From positions 1 through 6,305 of the forward strand of contig DATCJV010000110.1 of assembly GCA_036562625.1 (NCBI GenBank): 6,305 bases of DNA, written 5' to 3'. The translations under genes were made by a program, and so were the position numbers. Source of the DNA: DUOH01 sp036562625. Its GTDB lineage: Bacteria > Bacillota > UBA4882 > UBA10575. The notes under the pieces were generated by a model. The model was given only the letters and a program-made list of their open reading frames with translations. It searched no databases and was not told the DNA's origin. Position 1 is the stretch's first letter, and each line of letters starts with the position of its first letter. This document shows positions 1 to 6,012 of this stretch, one piece after another.

Positions 1-23
1 GTAAACTAAGGATGACAGTACTT

Positions 24-35
24 GGAGAAGGAGAG
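24..35 (+). promoter_or_regulatory. Ribosome binding site that decides the VOC start
   Basis: GGAGAAGGAGAG ends 6 nt before GTG 42. It lies inside the longer reading frame that begins at ATG 12, which has only AAGG directly abutting it. This makes GTG 42 the better start. Confidence 0.7.
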
Positions 36-41
36 ATAAAA

Positions 42-419
42 GTGATTAAAGGGATTGAACATTTGGGTTTAATGGCCAAAGATCCGGAAAAACTGGCGCA
101 GTGGTATGAAGAAGTCTTGGGCTTCCGGGTTGTCTATAAAACCGCTTCCGTCCCTCCGGCCTTTTTTATTGCCGGTCAGGAAAAGGGCGTGATTGAGATT
201 ATCCCATGGGAGGAGGGTGTCTCTGCTACGAAGGATAAAAAAACACACATCGCCATTGAGGTCGATGATTTTGATGGCGCTGTGCAACGGTTAAAGAGCG
301 CGGGGGTGGCAGTAGAAGAACCACTAGATATCTTTGCCGGCGGTAAAGTAGTCTTTTTCCGGGATATTGAAGATAATGTCTTGCATTTGGTGTATAGGCC
401 GGAACAGATTTGGGTGTAA
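42..419 (+). CDS. VOC (glyoxalase/bleomycin-resistance fold) family protein
   Basis: Small cytosolic protein of 125 residues with two beta-alpha-beta-beta-beta modules (about residues 4-55 and 67-119), the vicinal oxygen chelate fold. Likely metal ligands are H7 (in IEHLGL), E52 (in VIEIIP), H69 (in THIAIEV) and H115 (in DNVLHLV); the fourth is often Glu in the family and is His here. The module ends with FRDIEDNVLHLVYRP, typical of glyoxalase-like members. I chose the GTG at 42 because the strong Shine-Dalgarno GGAGAAGGAGAG (24-35) lies just before it and the protein then opens at the fold boundary. An in-frame ATG at 12 would add ten residues that translate this ribosome binding site. The family includes glyoxalase I, methylmalonyl-CoA epimerase, dioxygenases and resistance proteins; the substrate cannot be assigned. 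A promoter lies between it and the regulator, so it need not belong to the downstream operon. Confidence 0.85.
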   Translation: MIKGIEHLGLMAKDPEKLAQWYEEVLGFRVVYKTASVPPAFFIAGQEKGVIEIIPWEEGVSATKDKKTHIAIEVDDFDGAVQRLKSAGVAVEEPLDIFAGGKVVFFRDIEDNVLHLVYRPEQIWV

Positions 420-457
420 ATGGGTTATGGGAAGAGATTTACTGTTTTCCCTGCTAC

Positions 458-486
458 TTGACAGGAAGAAAAAGTTGAGATAAGAT
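458..486 (+). promoter_or_regulatory. Probable sigma-A promoter of the GntR regulator (P1)
   Basis: Consensus -35 TTGACA (458-463), a 17-nt spacer, and -10 TAAGAT (481-486, 4 of 6 to TATAAT). Transcription would start near 493, immediately before the AT-only palindrome at 495-513. A repressor on the palindrome would therefore block this promoter. A second overlapping candidate is TTGAGA (475-480), an 18-nt spacer and TATAAA (499-504), whose -10 lies inside the palindrome. Confidence 0.65.
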
Positions 487-494
487 AAATCTGT

Positions 495-513
495 AAATTA
501 TAAATTATAATTT
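495..513 (+). promoter_or_regulatory. AT-only palindrome, candidate operator O1
   Basis: A perfect inverted repeat of 9-nt arms (AAATTATAA / TTATAATTT) around one central base. It sits just downstream of the P1 -10 and over the alternative P2 -10, 16 nt before the regulator ATG. Bases 495-511 recur in reverse-complement orientation at 1233-1249, upstream of the transketolase operon. Paired sites flanking a GntR gene suggest autoregulation plus operon control; this is inference, and the all-AT composition weakens it. Confidence 0.5.
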
Positions 514-528
514 GCAGGGAGAATTAAT

Positions 529-1167
529 ATGCATCTGAGTTTGAAACAACGAGCTTACCAGCTTATAAAGGAAAAACTTTTAAATCAAGAGTTTTCACCA
601 GGCGCTCGGATCAGGGAAGACCTGTTGGCCGAGGAAATAGAAATGAGCAGAACACCCGTGCGGGAAGCGATTAACCAATTAACAGCTGAAGGCTTTATAA
701 AAAACATCCCGCGCAAAGGCCTTTATTGTATTGAACCTACGCAAAAAGAGATTGCGGATCTTTTAAGTGTGCGGAAATATTTGGAGATGTTAGCCATTGA
801 ACAGTGTGTAGAGAAGATTACCGGCGAGGACCTTGATGAGTTAGACCGGTATATTAAACTGTATGAGGAAGCGTTGGCGGTGGAAGATTTCAAAACGTGC
901 AACAAGTACGATAGCGCCTTTCATATGGGAATAGCCAAGGCTACTAAGAATCAGCGACTAATCAAGTTTCTGTCGGAAATTGATGATTTCATGCACATCG
1001 CCCGGGCTATGGAGAAGAAGACGATGCCAAAGGACCGGGCGGAAAAGGCCTTGAATCAACATAAAAAGATCCTGGCTTATATAAGAAGCGGTGAGGTGGA
1101 AATGGCCAGGAAAGAGATGATTAATAATATCCGTAGTCTTGAAGAACACTTGGGTCTGAGCAAGTAA
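529..1167 (+). CDS. GntR-family transcriptional regulator, FCD subfamily
   Basis: A 212-residue DNA-binding regulator, normal length for the FadR/FCD group of GntR proteins. Residues 5-70 form the winged helix: RAYQLIKEKLL, PGARIRE, LAEEIEMS, the signature TPVREA at 42-47, LTAEGFI, and a wing ending PRKGLYCIEP. Residues about 75-205 are the all-helical FCD effector domain, including YDSAFHMGIAKAT (D128, H132) and NQHKKIL (H178), positions used in the family to hold a metal that helps bind carboxylate ligands. The last usual His position, in the MxxH helix, appears to be N200. The Shine-Dalgarno AGGGAGA (516-522) is 6 nt from the ATG. Members such as LldR and GlcC sense lactate or glycolate, so a small organic acid is a plausible effector and would fit the LarA homologue downstream. 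Flanking AT-rich repeats are candidate operators. Confidence 0.92.
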   Translation: MHLSLKQRAYQLIKEKLLNQEFSPGARIREDLLAEEIEMSRTPVREAINQLTAEGFIKNIPRKGLYCIEPTQKEIADLLSVRKYLEMLAIEQCVEKITGEDLDELDRYIKLYEEALAVEDFKTCNKYDSAFHMGIAKATKNQRLIKFLSEIDDFMHIARAMEKKTMPKDRAEKALNQHKKILAYIRSGEVEMARKEMINNIRSLEEHLGLSK

Positions 1168-1217
1168 TCAAGCCTGTTCTTCCAGGCAGGACGGTAAGGG
1201 TATTAATTAAAAAGAAT

Positions 1218-1247
1218 TCGACTAAAATAGACATTATAATTTATAAT
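1218..1247 (+). promoter_or_regulatory. Probable promoter of the transketolase operon
   Basis: TCGACT (1218-1223, 4 of 6 to TTGACA), an 18-nt spacer and a perfect TATAAT (1242-1247). Neighbouring TATAAT copies at 1235 and 1249 could also act as -10 elements but have no well-spaced -35. The transcript would carry an untranslated leader of about 115 nt before the transketolase ATG. Confidence 0.5.
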
Positions 1248-1255
1248 TTATAATT
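1233..1255 (+). promoter_or_regulatory. AT-only repeat, candidate operator O2
   Basis: Three back-to-back copies of the heptamer TATAATT (1235-1255) form overlapping palindromes (1233-1247 with 7-nt arms, 1241-1253 with 6-nt arms). Bases 1233-1249 are the exact reverse complement of 495-511 in O1. The site overlaps the -10 of the operon promoter, so a bound protein would block transcription. A separate 10-bp palindrome TTTTATAAAA lies at 1260-1269. Confidence 0.5.
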
Positions 1256-1285
1256 AATATTTTATAAAAGAATAAAGGAGGGATT

Positions 1286-1303
1286 ATGTCCAGGAGTCAG
1301 TGA
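1286..1303 (+). CDS. Possible 5-residue leader peptide
   Basis: ATG 1286 is preceded by AAAGGAGGG (1274-1282), a stronger Shine-Dalgarno than that of the transketolase gene, and reads MSRSQ then TGA. Its TGA overlaps a GTG at 1300 (GTGA) that opens an eight-residue frame, MKHFIVES, ending at 1326. These could be translated leader ORFs that couple or attenuate expression of the operon, or the remains of a decayed gene start. No repeated codons suggest classical amino-acid attenuation. Confidence 0.25.
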   Translation: MSRSQ

Positions 1304-1333
1304 AACACTTCATCGTAGAGTCATAATTACAAA

Positions 1334-1350
1334 CACGCGTGCTGCGCGTG
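1334..1350 (+). other. GC-rich hairpin before the transketolase ribosome binding site
   Basis: CACGCG (1334-1339) pairs with CGCGTG (1345-1350) around a 5-nt loop. The stem stands out in an otherwise AT-rich leader. It ends 8 nt before the G run (1359-1363) that serves as a poor Shine-Dalgarno for ATG 1371. It has no T-run after it, so it is not an intrinsic terminator; an effect on translation or mRNA stability is possible. Confidence 0.4.
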
Positions 1351-1370
1351 AAGAAAACGGGGGTCAATCA

Positions 1371-2195
1371 ATGGATACTAAGCGAGTTCAGGAATTAGAG
1401 CGGATTGCCAATGAAATCAGAATCGAAGTGGTTAAAAGTATTTATCGGGCCGGCTCGGGACATTTGGGGGGTTCTCTATCGGCTACGGAACTACTGACTG
1501 CCTTATATTTTGAAAAGATGCGACTCAAACCCGAAGAACCGGATTGGCAGGGACGAGACAGGTTTATTCTCAGCAAAGGACATGCCGGACCGGCTCTCTA
1601 TGCTGTTTTGGCGAAGAGAGGCTATTTCCCCGTAAAAGAACTGGAAACCTTAAGGAAAATGGGAAGCAGATTATCGGGTCACCCAGCGTGTTTCAAGACG
1701 CCGGGAGTGGAAATGACCAGTGGTTCTTTGGGCCACGGCCTTTCCGTAGGTTTGGGAATGAGATTGGCCGGCCGGGCCAAAGGTGAAGATTACCGGGTAT
1801 TTGTTTTACTTGGCGACGGTGAAATTCAGGAGGGTCAAGTCTGGGAAGCAGCTATGGCTGCTGCTCAATTCAAGATTAACAACTTAATCGCCATTGTCGA
1901 TTATAACCGGGTCCAACTTGACGGTACGGTCGATGAGATTATGGAGGTAGAACCATTAGCCGATAAATGGCGCGCTTTTAATTGGGAAGTATTGCAGGCG
2001 GATGGGCATAATTTAAATGAAATCCTGCCCGCCTTGGATCAGGCCATTGAACGCAGTCAACAAGGGCCGGTGGTGCTTATTGCTCGTACCGTGAAGGGTA
2101 AGGGAGTCTCCTTTATGGAAGGTAAGGCGGACTGGCATGGCAAGGTTCCTACAGAAGAAGAGTATAGGCAAGCTTTGGCGGAATTAGATAAATAG
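1371..2195 (+). CDS. Transketolase, N-terminal (thiamine-diphosphate-binding) subunit
   Basis: A 274-residue half-transketolase carrying the pyrophosphate-binding module, the usual size for split bacterial enzymes. Visible motifs are SGHLGGSLS (29-37, with H31), SKGHAGPALY (H71), SGHP (H104), TSGSLGHGLS (116-125), the diphosphate and Mg2+ motif GDGEIQEG (148-155) closing with NN at 170-171, and DGHN (H213) with WHGK (H256) near the end. With the next gene it should form a cytosolic enzyme that moves a two-carbon ketol group between sugar phosphates or related aldehydes. The start fits the family; the only upstream Shine-Dalgarno is a run of Gs at 1359-1363. It is first in the putative operon, 14 nt from the partner subunit. 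Association with a dehydrogenase and a LarA homologue rather than other pentose phosphate genes suggests a specialised rather than housekeeping role (inference). Confidence 0.93.
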   Translation: MDTKRVQELERIANEIRIEVVKSIYRAGSGHLGGSLSATELLTALYFEKMRLKPEEPDWQGRDRFILSKGHAGPALYAVLAKRGYFPVKELETLRKMGSRLSGHPACFKTPGVEMTSGSLGHGLSVGLGMRLAGRAKGEDYRVFVLLGDGEIQEGQVWEAAMAAAQFKINNLIAIVDYNRVQLDGTVDEIMEVEPLADKWRAFNWEVLQADGHNLNEILPALDQAIERSQQGPVVLIARTVKGKGVSFMEGKADWHGKVPTEEEYRQALAELDK

Positions 2196-2209
2196 GATGG
2201 TGTAAGTCT

Positions 2210-3157
2210 ATGAGTGAAAAAAAACAGATAGCACAGAGAGACGCTTACGGATTAGCCTTGGTTGAGCTGGGGAAGGCAAACCCAAATGTGGTCGTGTTGG
2301 ATGCGGATGTTTCTAAATCCACGAAAACCGTACACTTTGCCCAGGAATTTCCAGAGCGCTTCTTTAACTTCGGTATTGCTGAGCAGAACATGATGGCGGC
2401 CGCGGCTGGTATGGCGAAGAGCGGAATGATCCCCTTCGTCAATACCTTTAGTTTTCTCGCCACATACCGGGCTGCCGACCAGTTAAGGTCTTCGGTGGTC
2501 TATCCAAAGGCGAATGTGAAAATAGCCGCTACCTACGGTGGGCTTTCCGATTCCTTTGACGGACCGACCCACCAATCTATCGCCGATTTGTCAATGGTTC
2601 GCGCTCTACCCGACCTAACCGTGGTAGTGCCGGCCGATGCGGTAGAGGTGGAAAAAGCTTTACCTGTCTTGGCTAACTATAATGGCCCGGTTTGGTTCCG
2701 TCTATCCAGAAACCCCTCTCCGGTTATTTATGGTGATGATTATGAATTTACCATTGGGAAAGCCAGTATCCTGCAAGAGGGCTCTGACCTTACTTTAATC
2801 AGCATAGGCACAATGCTGGGACGGGTGATGGAAGCCGCGGAACTCTTGCGTAAGGAAGGGCTAATGCCAACGGTGATGTCAATTTCTACTCTAAAACCGT
2901 TGGATCAGGAGTCTATATTAGCCGCCGCCCGGAAAACCGGCGCCCTGGTCACAGTTGAAGAACATTCGATTTTAGGTGGCTTAGGGGCGGCTGTCTGCGA
3001 AACAGTGGCTGATCAGTATCCGGTGCCTGTCAAGAGAGTAGGGATCCCGGATACGTTCGCGGATACCGGTCCCTACGAGGAACTTCTGGATAAATACGGC
3101 TTGTCTGTACAGGATATTGTGAAAGCGGCCAAAGAGGCTCATGCGCTTAAAAAGTGA
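2210..3157 (+). CDS. Transketolase, C-terminal (pyrimidine-binding) subunit
   Basis: A 315-residue partner of the preceding gene, containing the pyrimidine-binding module (about 7-170) and the transketolase C-terminal domain (about 185-305). The catalytic cofactor-activating glutamate is E58 in FNFGIAEQN, and DGPTHQS (117-123) and RLSRNP (164-169) mark the substrate side. The residue that is His in the usual ATHAG motif is Tyr (Y109, in AATYGGLS), and the VGED stretch reads DSFD (114-117); D117, matching the sugar-binding Asp of yeast transketolase, is kept. These changes lie where donor sugar hydroxyls are held, so substrate choice may differ from ordinary xylulose 5-phosphate chemistry. The Shine-Dalgarno AGGATGGTG (2194-2202) overlaps the stop codon of the upstream gene, which implies translational coupling and equal subunit amounts. 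A 1-deoxyxylulose phosphate synthase is excluded by the split architecture and short length. Confidence 0.92.
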   Translation: MSEKKQIAQRDAYGLALVELGKANPNVVVLDADVSKSTKTVHFAQEFPERFFNFGIAEQNMMAAAAGMAKSGMIPFVNTFSFLATYRAADQLRSSVVYPKANVKIAATYGGLSDSFDGPTHQSIADLSMVRALPDLTVVVPADAVEVEKALPVLANYNGPVWFRLSRNPSPVIYGDDYEFTIGKASILQEGSDLTLISIGTMLGRVMEAAELLRKEGLMPTVMSISTLKPLDQESILAAARKTGALVTVEEHSILGGLGAAVCETVADQYPVPVKRVGIPDTFADTGPYEELLDKYGLSVQDIVKAAKEAHALKK

Positions 3158-3196
3158 TAGATGGGAGTTGACATATATAATCTGAAGGAGTGATTT

Positions 3197-4480
3197 GTGA
3201 TGGAATTAAGAGAAAGAGCAGCACAAATACTGAAAGAGTATAAAGGAGATGCGTACGCCTTTGGTTTACATGTCATCGATAAGGTAGGCGAATTTGCCGC
3301 TCAATTTGGAAAGAAGGCCTTGCTCATCTCTAACACCACTTACCTAAAACCCGTAGCTGATCAAGTGGTGGCTTCTTTGCAGAAACACGGTGTGGAGCTG
3401 GCTGGAGAGAGAATTGTACCTGATGCTGGCCCCAATGCCCCCCGGGAAGACGTCTACCGGATTGAAAGCTATATTCTGCATTTTAAGCCTGATTGCATTG
3501 TGGTAATCGGCGGAGGAAGCTCCATTGATGCGGCAAAAGCCGCTGATGTCCTGGCCACGCTTGGTGAATATACTCCTGAGATTGATCCTTATTTTGGCAC
3601 CGGAGTGGTTTCTGAAGCGTTGAAAAAGACCGGAAAGAAGTTATTACCGTTGATTGCGGTGCAAACGTCGGCAAGTTCCGGTGCGCATCTGACTAAATAC
3701 TCCAATGTTACCGATCCGGTGGCAGGACAAAAGAAACTCATTGTAGACGAAGCGATCATTCCAGCCCGTGCTGTTTTTGATTATGCGGTCACTGCAAGTA
3801 TGCCGGTGGAGTTGACGATTGACGGCGCCTTGGATGGGATCGCCCATTGCCTGGAGGTATATTTGGGGATTGCCGAGGAGAAAGCGGAAGAGGCGAGGAA
3901 GATTGCGGAAGTCGCCATTGAGTTAATTTTGACGTATGCGCCGAAAGTATTGGAAAATCCCAAAGACTTGGAGGCCAGAGAAGCGCTGGGCTTAGCCACT
4001 GACCTGGGTGGCTACGCTATTATGGTGGGCGGTACCAATGGCGCGCATTTGACCAGCTTTTCCTTGGTGGATATCACCAGTCACGGACGGGCTTGCGGTA
4101 TAATGAACCCGTATTATACTGTATTCTTTACTCCGGCTGTTGAGGACCGGGTGAGAAACGTGGGCGAAATCTATAAAAAAGTTGGTTTCATCAAAGAAGA
4201 CCTGTCCAAACTAAGCGGAAAAGAACTGGGAATCGTTGTGGCGAAGGGGATGACGGCCTTTAGTAAGAGTATAAATTCACCCACCACCCTAGCGGAACTG
4301 CCCGGGTTCAGTGAGGAGCATATTGCGCGGGCATTGAAGGCGGCCAAAGATCCGCAACTCGATATGAAATTAAAGAATATGCCGGTGCCTTTGAACGCCT
4401 CCTTAGTAGATGAGTACATGGCGCCGATTTTAGAAGCGGCCAAAACCGGAGATTTTACGTTAATCAAGAGTATGCAGTAA
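3197..4480 (+). CDS. Iron-containing (group III) alcohol dehydrogenase
   Basis: A cytosolic NAD(P)-dependent dehydrogenase of 427 residues, longer than the usual 380-400. The N-terminal dinucleotide domain carries VVIGGGSSIDAAKAAD (102-117, GGGSS-x-D-x-x-K motif). The all-helical domain carries metal-site candidates D213 and H217 (DGALDGIAHCLE), H284 (NGAHLTSFS) and H296 (SHGRACGIMN). Compared with FucO-type enzymes, the His expected four residues before H284 seems to be Thr or Asn. The family interconverts alcohols and aldehydes such as lactaldehyde, butanol, methanol or sulfoacetaldehyde; the substrate here is unknown. GTG 3197 and ATG 3200 are adjacent starts after the Shine-Dalgarno GAAGGAG (3184-3190); ATG 3200 would shorten the protein by one residue. 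It follows the transketolase by 39 nt, so it may act on the aldehyde that transketolase forms or consumes (inference). Confidence 0.9.
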   Translation: MMELRERAAQILKEYKGDAYAFGLHVIDKVGEFAAQFGKKALLISNTTYLKPVADQVVASLQKHGVELAGERIVPDAGPNAPREDVYRIESYILHFKPDCIVVIGGGSSIDAAKAADVLATLGEYTPEIDPYFGTGVVSEALKKTGKKLLPLIAVQTSASSGAHLTKYSNVTDPVAGQKKLIVDEAIIPARAVFDYAVTASMPVELTIDGALDGIAHCLEVYLGIAEEKAEEARKIAEVAIELILTYAPKVLENPKDLEAREALGLATDLGGYAIMVGGTNGAHLTSFSLVDITSHGRACGIMNPYYTVFFTPAVEDRVRNVGEIYKKVGFIKEDLSKLSGKELGIVVAKGMTAFSKSINSPTTLAELPGFSEEHIARALKAAKDPQLDMKLKNMPVPLNASLVDEYMAPILEAAKTGDFTLIKSMQ

Positions 4481-4519
4481 ACCGTATCAACACAAAGTCA
4501 TGCCATCCGGAGGATTCTT

Positions 4520-4529
4520 AAGGAGGTGA
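4520..4529 (+). promoter_or_regulatory. Very strong ribosome binding site of the LarA homologue
   Basis: AAGGAGGTGA is fully complementary to the 16S anti-Shine-Dalgarno and sits 4 nt before ATG 4534 (7 nt from the GGAGG core). It suggests that the last gene of the operon is translated at a high rate independently of the upstream genes. Confidence 0.7.
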
Positions 4530-4533
4530 CAGT

Positions 4534-5913
4534 ATGAAGACGAAAACGGTTCCGGTAACAATCGGCAGCGTCGCGCTTGAATTAAATTTGCCCGTCAAGA
4601 CCGATGTATTGGCCATGAAGACTGCCCAACTTCTGTCTGACCCGGCAGCCACTGTCGCCCAGGCTTTGAAAGAACCCATTGCCGCGCCGCCGTTAGAGCG
4701 GATTGCCCGAGAAAAACTAAGGGAAAAGCCTGATGCCCAAGCGGTGGTGGTAATCTCTGATAATACCCGGCCTGTGCCCTATCGGGGGGAGAGCGGTATC
4801 CTTTGGCCGATAATAAAAACCTTACTGGACTGCGGGATGAAGAGCGATCAGATTCAGATCCTGGTCGCCAACGGAACTCACCGGGCTTTGTCCGAGGAAG
4901 AACTCAAAAAGATGTTGGATCCGTCAATCTTTGCTGCGGGAATCCGTGTAAAAAACCATGATTGCCGGAATGGGGAAGACCTGGTTTTCTTGGGACAGAC
5001 CTCCTGGGGGTCGCAAGTCTATATCAACCGGGATTATGTGCAAGCGGACCTCAAGATCCTGACAGGCTTGGTAGAAAGCCATTTCATGGCAGGGGTTTCC
5101 GGGGGACGAAAATCTGTCTGCCCCGGACTGATCGGGGAGAAGAGCACCTACGTTTTTCACGGAGCTCCGTTACTGGCCTCGCCCCAAGCTGACTTAATGA
5201 TCTTGTCAGGAAATCCTTGTCATGAAGAAGCGCTGGAAGTGGCGAAAATGGCCGGGGTGGATTTTATAGTAAACGTCACCTTGGACTGTGACTATAATCT
5301 GACCGGGGTCTTCGCCGGAGACTTGGAGAAGGCCCATGAAAAGGCCGTAGAGAAACTTAGTGAATATACGACCATTCCTATTGAGCATGAGTACGATCTG
5401 GTTGTGACTCATGGGGGATTTGTCGGACTCAACCATTACCAGACGGCCAAAGCTGCGGTGGGCGCCGCCCTGGCGGTCAAGCCCGGGGGCAAGATGATTA
5501 TTGCGGCCGACATTACGGATCTTGATCCGGTAGGCAGCAATAATTACCGTACGGTTCTGCATCTACTCACCCTGATGGGAGCGGAACAATTTAATAAGCT
5601 TCTGCTCTCACCGGATTGGATCTTCGTTCCGGATCAGTGGCAGGTACAGATGTGGGCCAAAGTATTCCAGAAGATCGCCATGGAGGATCTATATTATTAC
5701 TCGCCGCAATTTCCCGCTAAAGACTATCAGATTATACCAGGCGTCAACGGGAATAAATTTCTCCCGGAGGAACTCCGATATTCTGGACGTCCAGAAACCA
5801 TTGGTTTATTCATAGAAAACGCCATTCGTTCCTGTCTGGAGACTCCGGGCGCAGAAGAAATGACCGTAGCCTTCTTAGCGGATGGACCATACGGTGTCCC
5901 GGTGAAAATCTAA
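4534..5913 (+). CDS. LarA-family (DUF2088) nickel-pincer racemase/epimerase homologue
   Basis: A 459-residue cytosolic enzyme, somewhat longer than the 424-residue lactate racemase LarA of Lactiplantibacillus plantarum. The N-terminal domain has SDNTRP (75-80), matching the DxTRP substrate motif, and NGTHRA (H116). The cofactor site ESHFMAGVSGGRKSVCPG gives H183 and K193, and H209 follows in VFHG. The spacings of 10 and 16 residues equal those of LarA H174, K184 and H200, where the lysine carries the nickel-pincer nucleotide. Q303 and K306 in YQTAK match the LarA Q295/K298 pair, and W369 may match W358. The protein should therefore bind the nickel cofactor and invert a 2-hydroxy-acid centre. 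LarA homologues act on lactate, malate, hydroxyglutarate, phenyllactate or gluconate, so the name lactate racemase is not safe. The maturation genes larB, larC and larE are not in the window. Confidence 0.9.
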   Translation: MKTKTVPVTIGSVALELNLPVKTDVLAMKTAQLLSDPAATVAQALKEPIAAPPLERIAREKLREKPDAQAVVVISDNTRPVPYRGESGILWPIIKTLLDCGMKSDQIQILVANGTHRALSEEELKKMLDPSIFAAGIRVKNHDCRNGEDLVFLGQTSWGSQVYINRDYVQADLKILTGLVESHFMAGVSGGRKSVCPGLIGEKSTYVFHGAPLLASPQADLMILSGNPCHEEALEVAKMAGVDFIVNVTLDCDYNLTGVFAGDLEKAHEKAVEKLSEYTTIPIEHEYDLVVTHGGFVGLNHYQTAKAAVGAALAVKPGGKMIIAADITDLDPVGSNNYRTVLHLLTLMGAEQFNKLLLSPDWIFVPDQWQVQMWAKVFQKIAMEDLYYYSPQFPAKDYQIIPGVNGNKFLPEELRYSGRPETIGLFIENAIRSCLETPGAEEMTVAFLADGPYGVPVKI

Positions 5914-5933
5914 CCAGACAAAACCAGACCGAG

Positions 5934-5993
5934 AGACAGGGGCCTGTCCGACTCTACAGGCAAGGAGAGAAGAGAGAGGACAGGTCCCTGTCT
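5934..5993 (+). repeat. Long inverted repeat downstream of the operon
   Basis: AGACAGGGGCCTGTCC (5934-5949) pairs with GGACAGGTCCCTGTCT (5978-5993): 16 positions with one G-T wobble, around a 28-nt loop. Each arm is itself nearly palindromic. The loop ends in a purine-only run (5963-5980) that could instead pair with TCTCTCCT at 6006-6013. No T-run follows, so it is a weak terminator candidate. It resembles the dispersed palindromic repeats found between genes in some Bacillota; copy number cannot be judged here. It is preceded by two AACCAGAC copies (5912-5919, 5922-5929). Confidence 0.7.
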
Positions 5994-6012
5994 GCGTCGG
6001 ATATCTCTCTCC

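Noticed and set aside
12..41. ATG at 12 as the start of the VOC gene
   Set aside because: It would translate the strong Shine-Dalgarno at 24-35 and add residues outside the fold; GTG 42 has correct spacing.
429..451. GGGAAGA/TTTTCCC hairpin after the VOC gene as a terminator
   Set aside because: Seven weak pairs with a wobble and no T-run afterwards; it may slow transcription but is not a convincing intrinsic terminator.
1172..1187. GCCTG/CAGGC hairpin after the GntR gene as a terminator
   Set aside because: The stem is 5 bp and no T-run follows.
495..1260. CRISPR array, tRNA, rRNA or known riboswitch in the intergenic regions
   Set aside because: No spaced direct repeats, cloverleaf or recognised aptamer core could be found; the AT repeats are short heptamers only.
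3168..3181. TTGACA and TATAAT between the transketolase and dehydrogenase genes
   Set aside because: Only 2 nt separate the two hexamers, so they cannot act as a -35/-10 pair, and neither has a good partner at 16-18 nt.
4171..4467. 98-codon open frame on the - strand inside the alcohol dehydrogenase
   Set aside because: Antisense shadow of a well-conserved gene, with no domain and no independent ribosome binding site evidence. The same applies to the 118-codon - strand frame at 5206-5562.
1371..4480. Assignment to the sulfoquinovose transketolase pathway, apulose 4-phosphate transketolase or dihydroxyacetone synthase
   Set aside because: Split transketolase plus an iron dehydrogenase is suggestive, but the expected isomerase, kinase or formaldehyde-fixation genes are absent and sequence motifs alone do not decide the substrate.
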